Source of the DNA: an uncultured Lacibacter sp.
GTDB taxonomy: Bacteria; Bacteroidota; Bacteroidia; Chitinophagales; Chitinophagaceae
DNA length: 9,496 nt
Assembly (NCBI RefSeq): GCF_946479605.1
Contig: NZ_CAMLGT010000147.1
Coordinates: 1 to 9,496 of the forward strand
Direction: 5' to 3'
This document shows, piece by piece, positions 1 to 6,402 of this stretch; the stretch's first letter is position 1; every line of letters starts with the position of its first letter. The position numbers and the translations under genes were made by a program. The notes below the pieces were generated by a model. It saw nothing but the letters and a program-made list of their open reading frames with translations. It had not been told where the DNA came from and did not search any database.

Positions 1-533
1 TTATTGTTGTAAGAAGTAATACTGTCTTTGTTAAAAAAGATAGGGTTGCCCACCAGCAGGTTCTGCAGATCAGCAAAGCTGAAAGGGATCTGGCCCAACT
101 CCTGTATATGACTGATTGGGCGCACCTGGAAAGTGTTTGCCAGTTTATCCAATACTTTAATGCTATCGTTGGCAATCAATACACGAATACCTTCAATGCC
201 AATATCATTGCTTAATGATATCCAGATAACACTATCCTTCAGCATACGTATGTTGGCCACAAAGCCGGGTTGCTTTCCTTTGTTATTGCTGTATTCAACT
301 TTTATTTTCGCTGAAAATGTTCTGAAGTCAATGTATTTCTTTTGAACATTGGTCAGCACTTCTTCCACCATACGCATGGTGTCTTCATGCGTTGGTAATT
401 TTTCAACGGGTGTTACAGCAGCTACAGTATCTTTCTTTACAATAATTGCCTGCTGAATTTTTTTGGTTGAGCGGCAGGCACTGAACACAAGTAATAATGC
501 TGCTGCAAAAACTATTGATGAAATTCTCTTCAT
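1..533 (-). CDS. DUF4292-family lipoprotein, 3' end missing
   Basis: This gene reads leftward off the window edge, so only the first 177 residues are visible and no stop is present. The start is MKRISSIVFAAALLLVFSAC: a basic n-region, a hydrophobic core and a lipobox ending FSAC with the lipidated Cys at residue 20. After the Cys come R-S-T-K-K with no acidic surface-export signature, so a periplasm-facing lipoprotein is likely (inference). The following part (FSAKIKVEY, GFVANIRMLKDSVIWISLS, and LQNLLVGNP near residues 158-166) resembles the Bacteroidota DUF4292 family, whose predicted fold is LolA/LolB-like as far as I recall. The biochemical role is not established. The ATG lies 7 bases after the dut stop, so it is probably the third gene of an ispF-dut operon. 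In relatives a DUF4292 gene is often followed by an M23 peptidase gene, which would lie outside this window. Confidence 0.8.
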   Translation of the reverse strand, partial: MKRISSIVFAAALLLVFSACRSTKKIQQAIIVKKDTVAAVTPVEKLPTHEDTMRMVEEVLTNVQKKYIDFRTFSAKIKVEYSNNKGKQPGFVANIRMLKDSVIWISLSNDIGIEGIRVLIANDSIKVLDKLANTFQVRPISHIQELGQIPFSFADLQNLLVGNPIFFNKDSITSYNN

Positions 534-540
534 TGATCTG

Positions 541-975
541 TTAATGTTTTCCGGTGCTTCCAAAACCACCTGTGTTACGTTCTGTTTGTTCAAGTTCTAC
601 GGAAAGTTCCCAATCAATTTTTTCCACTTTCTGTATCACCAGTTGTGCAATGCGGTCGCTATTTTGTAAAGACTGTGGTTCATTACTAAGGTTGATTAAG
701 ATAACCTTAATTTCTCCACGATAGTCTGCATCAATGGTGCCGGGTGTATTTAAACAGGTAATACCCTGCTTAACAGCCAAGCCGCTTCTTGGACGAACCT
801 GCGCTTCGAAACCCTGCGGCAGTTCAATAAACAAACCGGTGGGGATTAACGCACGCTCCAATGGTTGTAATGTAACTGTTTCGTTAATATATGCACGAAT
901 GTCCATGCCGCTGCTACCTTCCGTAGCATAAGCCGGTAATGGGTTGGTTGATTGGTTGATAATTTTAACGTTCAT
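541..975 (-). CDS. dut: dUTP diphosphatase (trimeric dUTPase)
   Basis: The enzyme hydrolyses dUTP to dUMP and pyrophosphate in the cytoplasm, keeping uracil out of DNA and supplying dUMP for thymidylate synthesis. The 144-residue length is normal for the homotrimeric family, and all five family motifs are present in order: motif 1 GSSGMDIRA (20-28), motif 2 PRSGLA (62-67), motif 3 [15 protein letters not shown] (79-93) with the likely catalytic Asp82 and uracil-contacting Tyr85, motif 4 RIAQLVI (108-114), and the C-terminal motif 5 NTGGFGSTG (134-142) with the Phe that closes over the substrate. Each is known from the family and seen here. The ATG start is 5 bases after the ispF stop and the stop is 7 bases before the lipoprotein gene, so cotranscription with both is likely. 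Nothing appears truncated or odd. Confidence 0.97.
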   Translation of the reverse strand: MNVKIINQSTNPLPAYATEGSSGMDIRAYINETVTLQPLERALIPTGLFIELPQGFEAQVRPRSGLAVKQGITCLNTPGTIDADYRGEIKVILINLSNEPQSLQNSDRIAQLVIQKVEKIDWELSVELEQTERNTGGFGSTGKH

Positions 976-980
976 TCTGT

Positions 981-1457
981 TTATTTTTCAAGCAATACCG
1001 TTGCGTGTGCTACAAGACCTTCTTCCCTGCCCACAAAACCCATTGTTTCAGTAGTTGTTGCCTTTACTGATACCGCATCTGTATCAAGTTCAAGAATAGC
1101 TGCAATGGTTGACTGCATCTGACCAATATATGGTTTGATCTTTGGGGCCTGTAAACAAAGCGTGCTGTCTACATTCACTACACGATAGCCTTTCTCTTTA
1201 ATGAGTGCATAACTCTTACGCAGTAATATCTTACTGTCAATGTCTTTAAACTCTGCAGCTGTATCAGGAAAATGTGTGCCAATATCACCAAGCGCAAGTG
1301 CACCCAATATGGCATCACAAACTGCGTGCAATAATACATCTGCATCACTATAGCCCAATGCTCCTTTGTGATGTGGTATTTCAACTCCGCCAATAAATAG
1401 TTTTCTTCCTTCAACCAGCTGATGATAATCAATACCGGTGCCAATTCTAAGTCCCAT
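981..1457 (-). CDS. ispF: 2-C-methyl-D-erythritol 2,4-cyclodiphosphate synthase
   Basis: IspF converts CDP-ME 2-phosphate to ME-cPP with release of CMP, in the non-mevalonate (MEP) route to isoprenoids; it works as a cytoplasmic homotrimer with a divalent metal. From the chosen ATG the protein is 158 residues, matching the usual length of about 160. The metal ligands are visible as Asp10 and His12 in GTGIDYHQL and His44 in [17 protein letters not shown]. The C-terminal signature [16 protein letters not shown] (132-147) is intact. The frame is open to a TTG at 1502, but that longer start would translate a terminator-like hairpin (1471-1495) and add 15 residues with no family counterpart, so the ATG at 1457 is preferred. 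The gene is probably the first of an ispF-dut-DUF4292 operon. Its promoter is unclear because the hairpin ends only a few bases before the ATG. Confidence 0.97.
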   Translation of the reverse strand: MGLRIGTGIDYHQLVEGRKLFIGGVEIPHHKGALGYSDADVLLHAVCDAILGALALGDIGTHFPDTAAEFKDIDSKILLRKSYALIKEKGYRVVNVDSTLCLQAPKIKPYIGQMQSTIAAILELDTDAVSVKATTTETMGFVGREEGLVAHATVLLEK

Positions 1458-1462
1458 AATGT

Positions 1463-1495
1463 AAATAAAAAAGCGAAGGTAAAGTACCTCCGCTT
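1463..1495 (-). terminator. Terminator-like hairpin between porV and ispF
   Basis: Positions 1471-1495 form an inverted repeat with 11-base arms, 10 of 11 positions pairing, and a 3-base loop. Read on the minus strand it is followed directly by six T (two of them in the stem) and then ATTTAC, the form of an intrinsic terminator. It would end the porU-porV transcript 27 bases after the porV stop. It is also only about 5 bases from the ispF ATG, so it may act as a leader attenuator for ispF instead of a plain terminator. The structure is seen in the sequence; its activity is inferred. Confidence 0.75.
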
Positions 1496-1521
1496 CTGGC
1501 AAAATCTTTTATGTAACTGGT

Positions 1522-2673
1522 TTATTCGTTGCTGCCACCATCGCCACCCAAATCAAACAACAGGCTGAAACGTGTTGTATTGCTTAACGGGTTACGGTTG
1601 ATACCCTGACCGGTTGGTACAAGATAAGAGAAGTTAAAACCAAGCTTATTGTATTTAACACCGGCACCTACGCTGAAAAAACGGCGGTTACCTTTTGTTT
1701 TTGCTTCGTAGAAATAACCGGCACGTGCAAAGAACTGATCATTGTAACTGTATTCCATACCGGTTGAGATCTGGAACTCTTTCAGCTCTTCATTGAAACC
1801 ACCCGGTGCATCGCCAAATGAAGAGAACCAGCTGCTCACCACACCTTTGCTGCGGTATGCTTCAATTTCTTCGGGTGTGCGAACAGATCCCGGAGGTGTT
1901 GGCACTAATAATTTATTAATGTCGAGACCAAAGCTGATCTTGTTTGTTTCATCAATTGCTTTTGTGTACACGGCACCAAGCCCAAGATTGGCGGGAATAT
2001 AATCTTTACCACGTGCATCGTTTGTATAAGCGATTTTGCTGCCAAGGTTGCTTAATACTGCACCGGCAGTCATACCTGTTCCTTCTTCATTCAAACCATT
2101 GTAATAAAATGATACATCACCGGCAACAGCTGTACCTGGTTTTAAGGTAGCACCGTTAAATGTTCCTTGTCCAAGGTTTGAGTAGATAAAACGGAGAGCA
2201 ATACCCACACCAATTTTATCACTCAGTTTGCGGCTGTAGCCTGCATCCACTGCAAACTCTCTTGGCACAAAACGCTGAAGATCGTTACCGGAAAAATCAG
2301 TGAACTGAATTGTACCGAGGTTGAAATAGCGTAATGAACCCGAGATTGATTGCAGTTCATCCATTTGATGATAACCGGCAACGGTTGCAATAAACACATC
2401 ATTCAAACCAAGATCTTTTAACCAAGGTGTGTATGTTAACCCAATTGCTGAACGCTCTTTTGCAAAAGGAATTTTTGCCTGGTTAAAGAACGATGAATTT
2501 GCATCGGGCGAAGTAGCAATACCAACATCACCCATACCACCTGCACGTGCATCGGGTGAAATACGTAACATGGGCACAGCAGTCGTTACAACATTGATAG
2601 AGTCTTGGGCAAATACTTGTACTGATGACAAACAAAATAGGAGGCCTGCAATACAGGCGATGTTCTTTCTCAT
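1522..2673 (-). CDS. porV: Type IX secretion outer-membrane protein PorV (LptO)
   Basis: PorV is a FadL-like outer-membrane beta-barrel that takes T9SS cargo from the SprA/Sov translocon and presents it to the PorU sortase; it forms the attachment complex with PorU and others. The protein from the chosen ATG has 383 residues, close to the family norm of about 390. It opens with a signal peptide, MRKNIACIAGLLFCLSSVQV, with likely cleavage after FA at residue 22. The PorV N-terminal region PDARAGGMGDVGIA (40-53) is followed by DANSSFFNQAK and then alternating aromatic/polar strands to the C-terminal strand RFSLLFDLGG. The frame is open to a TTG at 2784, but that would overlap porU and bury the signal peptide, so the ATG at 2673 is chosen. 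The stop is followed by a terminator-like hairpin. It ends in an unusual polar tail, GGDGGSNE, after the last strand. It is 67 bases downstream of porU and probably cotranscribed with it. Confidence 0.95.
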   Translation of the reverse strand: MRKNIACIAGLLFCLSSVQVFAQDSINVVTTAVPMLRISPDARAGGMGDVGIATSPDANSSFFNQAKIPFAKERSAIGLTYTPWLKDLGLNDVFIATVAGYHQMDELQSISGSLRYFNLGTIQFTDFSGNDLQRFVPREFAVDAGYSRKLSDKIGVGIALRFIYSNLGQGTFNGATLKPGTAVAGDVSFYYNGLNEEGTGMTAGAVLSNLGSKIAYTNDARGKDYIPANLGLGAVYTKAIDETNKISFGLDINKLLVPTPPGSVRTPEEIEAYRSKGVVSSWFSSFGDAPGGFNEELKEFQISTGMEYSYNDQFFARAGYFYEAKTKGNRRFFSVGAGVKYNKLGFNFSYLVPTGQGINRNPLSNTTRFSLLFDLGGDGGSNE

Positions 2674-2710
2674 AAGAGTTGAAATTTGAGCCGTAAAAAT
2701 AGATGAAAAT

Positions 2711-2726
2711 TGAACACGCATGTTCA
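2711..2726. repeat. Short inverted repeat in the porU-porV gap
   Basis: TGAACACGCATGTTCA forms a 6-bp perfect stem with a 4-base loop (CGCA) in the 67-base gap between the porU stop and the porV start. It has no T-tract on either side, so it does not look like a terminator; it could be a processing or stabilising hairpin in a porU-porV mRNA, or chance. The repeat is seen directly and no function is claimed. Confidence 0.35.
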
Positions 2727-2740
2727 TAAACAGATTTTGG

Positions 2741-5700
2741 TTACAGCAGAACGAGCTTTTGTAAAGCTGATTGTTTTTTTCCAAATGAATCCTTCACCTC
2801 TAACTGGTAAATGTAAACGCCTCTACCAATCTTGCGGCCGAAATCATCTGTTCCGTCCCACTCAATGTCAAAAGAACGGTTTCCTTCATTAAATATTGTA
2901 CGGCTGATTGTTTTTACTACTTTTCCTGAAACAGCGTAAATGCGAATGAGCACTTGCAACTGATCTCCGGGTCTGTTGTGCTCAAACATAAACGTTGTGT
3001 GTGTTGTAAACGGATTGGGATAATTATATACATGTGCAAGCTTCAGTTCTTCATCTTTAATGACCCGAAACTCAAGCCTGTATTCATTGCTGTTGTTCTG
3101 TACATCCCACGCTTTGATCTTTAATACATGCAGTCCTTCTGCTAATGCAGGCATTTGAAAACGCACAGTTCCCTTCTGATAACTGTCTGCATCTGCTTCA
3201 TAATAGTCATTCAGTACAAATAACTGATTGTTGTCATCATCTAATGTTGCAGTAAGATCATGTCCTATTCCTGTGCCTAGAGTATTGATGCCGCTTGAAT
3301 CAGAGAGTTTTACAAGCAACACAGGTGTTTCATTTGTTATTCCTCCATTCACAAATTTTTCATCATTGAGATAACCTTTAATGACTGGTCCTTCATTATC
3401 TGCAACAGGATGATTACCTGCGCCACCAACAATGATGGACGTTTCGGCACCGTTGCCGTCAACGTTGCCATTCTCTGCATAGTAACTTATTTTTCCATTG
3501 CCGAATTGATAGTTGATGTCTTTGGGCACAACAAAACTGTATGAAAATTCTCCGTTCGTAACTTTTGCTTTGCCCCTGAAAATAATATTCGACTGTTGAT
3601 CAACATTCACCACAACACTTCCGGCATCGTTGCCGAGTGTTTTTACCTGCTGCACTTTATCATAAATAACGGGATATACATGGCCGTTAAAATCTGATAA
3701 TTTATTTCCAGCGGCATCTGTCACTTCTCCTTTTATGTTGTAACGGTCGAGTGCTTTTAATGTATCGGTTGACGGAATTTGATTGTTGACAGATGTTGTA
3801 CGCACTTTCAACGTTGGAAATGCAAGCCGTACAGCAGGATCACCCAACAAGGTAAATTTCCTGTTGTTAATAATATCACCAAATGTTTGGTATGTATAAT
3901 TCTTTGCACGCTTCACTGCATCGCCCAATGATGGAAATACGCCAGCAGCATTGGGTTGTAATGCCTGCTGAAAATAATTATTGTTCATGATGCGGTTGCT
4001 GAAAGCAAACACCACTCTTGTTGTGGTCATTAGTGCAATAGCACCAGTGCGTTCACGCAACAGGATATCTTCTCCAATTGAATTCAGTGCAGGATTATCA
4101 TAAGGAGCAAAATCGCATGTAGCAGTAATGAACAAGGGCAGTTTGTTGCTGTTGCTCCAGCTGTTGACCATATCCTGCTCAAGAACAGCTTCTGCCGCCA
4201 GTCTTCTGAAACCACCATGCCCACTGTAATTCCAGATAAGAGTGCCGCCAAACATTTTATTGTTGATGGCCTGGTTTACTTCAGGATAACGGCTGCCACC
4301 ACTGCCACTTTGCTGCCGGTATGCATCTAAATAAATTTTCGAAAGGTTGAAGTTATTGTTTTGACCGATCACTGATGCATGAAACTCCGCATCATCAAGA
4401 TGAATATTGTTGTCTTCATCATCCGCCACCAGCGTAATATCATTTCGCCAGGGACCAAAGCTTTCTTTTGCATGATAGCGGATCACTTTATCAACTGCTG
4501 ATTTTGCTTCCTGTATATTCTTTGCAGGTATACGCCCAATGCCAATATCCAAAAGGCTTACCGGGAACAGGCGATTAATAAAATCATTATCGTCAAGGAA
4601 GCCAAAGAAATCATCTGATGTATAAGTTGATAATGGATCGAGTGATATATCGCTTTCATAGCACGGAACAAAATTGGTATTACCATTTATCCTGTTCAAA
4701 TAGTCATACGATGCATCACCAAACAATAACAAATAGCGTGGGCGTTTAGCGGTGTCGTTGCCAGCCCTGTCGTAAAACATTTTTACAAAATTCCGGATGG
4801 CTGATGGATCGGGAGTGCCTGATCCAAATTCGTTGAATACTTGTTCTGTACTTACGGTTAACGTAGTGAGATTTTGATTTTGCCGGTGCCATGTTGCCAG
4901 CCGTTGCGCTTCGCTGAGTAATGATGAATGTGCAACTATAATGTAGTTGGGAGATGCAGCACCGTGCAGATCCTGGTTATTAACCTTACCAACAGCTGTG
5001 GGTTGCAGAAAATTTGTTTGATTAAATGCGACATACTCTCTCAATCGTTCTGCCGTATTAACAAACCTGAATTCATTTCCATTAAGCGAACCTGTTATGT
5101 TTTGCGGACGAAGAGGATCTGTAATATCCCAAACAACCGTACTACTTACGGCGGACTGTAGCCGAAAATCGGCAACGTTACCGGGCCCTACTGTTTCCCA
5201 ATCACGAAACAGCAGTTGATCAACTGTGTTCATGCTCAGCTGACGTAGAGGAAATAATTCAAACCAGTTTAACCAGCCTTGTGCATTTACACTGGTCGGC
5301 TGAAAATTATATTGCAAGCTCAGCGATGATTGTGAAAGATTAAAGGATGCTGTTAACTCATGTGCTGCAGCAACAGGATCGTATGTGCCTGTGCCAACCA
5401 GGCTAACTGTATGCTGAGCCACATTTATATTATTTGCACGAATTACAAATGAACTGGACGATCCATTACTTCTTGCAGCCACACTTGAAATAATCTGCAC
5501 CGGTCCTGCAACAGCATTTTGAATAGTAAGGTTGAAGCTTCGGCTCAATGTACCGCCGGGAGTATTACTGAACTCTTCGCCATACCATTCCTTGCCGCTA
5601 CGTAAAAAATTAATGGTATCCAGCTCGTGAAACAGCCTGTCTTTAAATGTTGTTACCGTATGTGTGGGCGATGAAGCGATGGTTCTGTTTTGAACCCTTA

Positions 5701-6148
5701 ATCCTGAACCGCCAATCGTCAAAAAATAAAACGACTCATTGCTGTATAAATTTTTGCGGTGACGGAACCGCTTGTTTACCGAATCCTTTACCCACTGCTG
5801 CGGACCGTTGGCATAAAACAGAATGTAATCGTTGCCATTCAGTATTCCATCTCCCCCATCAACAATCATCACTGCATTTTCAATAAGATCATCTGCCGGT
5901 ACTACTGCATTGTCTTCGGCCAGCATTTCACCGCCGTTTCCATAAAGCCGGATGCTGTTGCTCTGTAAATTGGCCGTAGTTACACCCAGCGATTGTAAAA
6001 ACGCAAGATTGATCCTGTAAACACCAGCTTGTTTTACAGATATCTTGTACCACTCGCCTGTTGCCAATACAGAATTGCTGCGGTATGTGCGCTGGGCATT
6101 AACAGCAAGGGAAAAAAGAGAAGCTATCAGCAGGGTGGTATAGCGCAT
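2741..6148 (-). CDS. porU: Type IX secretion system sortase PorU (peptidase C25)
   Basis: PorU is the cell-surface cysteine peptidase that removes the C-terminal signal domain from T9SS cargo and, in Porphyromonas gingivalis, links the cargo to anionic LPS. This protein has 1135 residues, close to the P. gingivalis length of about 1158. Order of parts: signal peptide MRYTTLLIASLFSLAVNA (cleavage near 18); a beta-rich PorU N-terminal region beginning GEWYKISVKQAGVYRI; a gingipain-like C25 domain from about 401 (NYIIVAHSS) to 775 (LLGDPAVRLAFP); Ig-like segments to about 1040; and a C-terminal FlgD-Ig/T9SS-type domain (about 1041-1135) starting YNYPNPF and containing WDGTDDFGRKIGRGVYIY. The catalytic pair is clear: His644 in NYSGHGG and Cys678 in TATCDF, 34 residues apart, close to the spacing of about 33 in gingipains. 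The frame is open to a GTG at 6241, but the signal peptide fixes the ATG at 6148. Transcribed divergently from gldJ and upstream of porV. Confidence 0.96.
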   Translation of the reverse strand: MRYTTLLIASLFSLAVNAQRTYRSNSVLATGEWYKISVKQAGVYRINLAFLQSLGVTTANLQSNSIRLYGNGGEMLAEDNAVVPADDLIENAVMIVDGGDGILNGNDYILFYANGPQQWVKDSVNKRFRHRKNLYSNESFYFLTIGGSGLRVQNRTIASSPTHTVTTFKDRLFHELDTINFLRSGKEWYGEEFSNTPGGTLSRSFNLTIQNAVAGPVQIISSVAARSNGSSSSFVIRANNINVAQHTVSLVGTGTYDPVAAAHELTASFNLSQSSLSLQYNFQPTSVNAQGWLNWFELFPLRQLSMNTVDQLLFRDWETVGPGNVADFRLQSAVSSTVVWDITDPLRPQNITGSLNGNEFRFVNTAERLREYVAFNQTNFLQPTAVGKVNNQDLHGAASPNYIIVAHSSLLSEAQRLATWHRQNQNLTTLTVSTEQVFNEFGSGTPDPSAIRNFVKMFYDRAGNDTAKRPRYLLLFGDASYDYLNRINGNTNFVPCYESDISLDPLSTYTSDDFFGFLDDNDFINRLFPVSLLDIGIGRIPAKNIQEAKSAVDKVIRYHAKESFGPWRNDITLVADDEDNNIHLDDAEFHASVIGQNNNFNLSKIYLDAYRQQSGSGGSRYPEVNQAINNKMFGGTLIWNYSGHGGFRRLAAEAVLEQDMVNSWSNSNKLPLFITATCDFAPYDNPALNSIGEDILLRERTGAIALMTTTRVVFAFSNRIMNNNYFQQALQPNAAGVFPSLGDAVKRAKNYTYQTFGDIINNRKFTLLGDPAVRLAFPTLKVRTTSVNNQIPSTDTLKALDRYNIKGEVTDAAGNKLSDFNGHVYPVIYDKVQQVKTLGNDAGSVVVNVDQQSNIIFRGKAKVTNGEFSYSFVVPKDINYQFGNGKISYYAENGNVDGNGAETSIIVGGAGNHPVADNEGPVIKGYLNDEKFVNGGITNETPVLLVKLSDSSGINTLGTGIGHDLTATLDDDNNQLFVLNDYYEADADSYQKGTVRFQMPALAEGLHVLKIKAWDVQNNSNEYRLEFRVIKDEELKLAHVYNYPNPFTTHTTFMFEHNRPGDQLQVLIRIYAVSGKVVKTISRTIFNEGNRSFDIEWDGTDDFGRKIGRGVYIYQLEVKDSFGKKQSALQKLVLL

Positions 6149-6155
6149 AAACAGT

Positions 6156-6170
6156 GGTATCAAAGATACC
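6156..6170. repeat. Perfect 6-bp dyad over the porU -7 element
   Basis: GGTATCAAAGATACC is a perfect inverted repeat of 6-base arms around a 3-base AAA spacer. It lies 7 bases upstream of the porU ATG and coincides with the -7-like element read on the minus strand. It could be an operator half-site pair, a hairpin in the leader of a longer transcript, or chance. The repeat is seen directly; a role is inferred. Confidence 0.5.
6161..6168 (-). promoter_or_regulatory. Candidate -7 element of the porU-porV promoter
   Basis: On the minus strand this reads TATCTTTG, an exact match to the Bacteroidota -7 consensus TAnnTTTG. The expected start of transcription would be about 4 bases after the final G, giving a leader of only about 9 bases before the porU ATG. 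The upstream -33 element is poor: only TTTC-like sequences are found, at 14 or 24 bases. A second, less exact -7-like sequence, TACGTTTT, lies at 6227-6234 with a TTTC 19 bases upstream of it and would give a longer leader of about 70 bases. Confidence 0.5.
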
Positions 6171-6313
6171 TGATTGATGATTGAAAACGACTGAAAGACA
6201 TGTTTCGCAGTGACAGAAGCTGCTGCAAAACGTAAATTCACGGTCGGGTAAGCAGAAATACTGAAATTGTAAATGAGGAACGGCTGTTAGCTGGGAATGT
6301 AAAAAGATTCAGC

Positions 6314-6321
6314 TATGTTTG
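6314..6321 (+). promoter_or_regulatory. Second plus-strand -7-like element upstream of gldJ
   Basis: TATGTTTG matches TAnnTTTG exactly, 81 bases upstream of the gldJ ATG, but no TTTG-like -33 element lies about 20 bases before it (the region reads GTTAGCTGGG). It may be an accessory gldJ promoter or a chance match in an AT-rich region. Confidence 0.3.
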
Positions 6322-6339
6322 TACTCGGTCTATTTATTT

Positions 6340-6371
6340 TTTGGGCTGAAAAATCCAATACAATATTTTTG
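6340..6371 (+). promoter_or_regulatory. gldJ promoter (-33 TTTG, -7 TATTTTTG)
   Basis: TTTG at 6340-6343 is followed after 20 bases by TATTTTTG at 6364-6371. Both boxes match the Bacteroidota primary sigma factor consensus exactly and the spacing is normal. The predicted transcription start is about 6375, giving a leader of about 28 bases that ends in an A-rich stretch (ACGAAAAG) directly before the ATG, a translation signal typical of the phylum in place of a strong Shine-Dalgarno. This is the best promoter in the window. Confidence 0.8.
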
Positions 6372-6402
6372 AACCTTACTCGTTAACTATCAAAACGAAA
6401 AG

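Noticed and set aside
944..959. Tandem 8-base repeat TTGGTTGA x2
   Set aside because: It lies in the dut coding sequence near its start and encodes an ordinary Asn/Gln/Ser/Thr stretch; two copies of a low-complexity octamer are not notable.
1458..1502. Longer ispF reading frame starting at 1502
   Set aside because: The start would be TTG, it would translate the terminator-like hairpin, and the 15 added residues have no counterpart in the IspF family; the ATG at 1457 gives the normal 158 residues.
2674..2784. Longer porV reading frame starting at 2784
   Set aside because: It begins at a TTG inside porU and would place 37 residues before a clear signal peptide that starts at the ATG at 2673.
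2741..3030. C-terminal YPNPF/FlgD-Ig domain of PorU as a separate fused T9SS cargo signal
   Set aside because: A C-terminal domain of this kind is the normal architecture of PorU itself, so it is not evidence of a fusion or an unusual cargo.
5647..5968. Short plus-strand open frames opposite porU, and similar ones opposite porV, dut and murF
   Set aside because: They have no recognisable domains, no start-site signals, and lie antisense to strongly supported genes; they are mirror effects of the real coding frames.
6149..6241. Longer porU reading frame starting at 6241
   Set aside because: It begins at a GTG and puts 31 residues before the signal peptide; the ATG at 6148 is directly followed by a basic and hydrophobic secretion signal.
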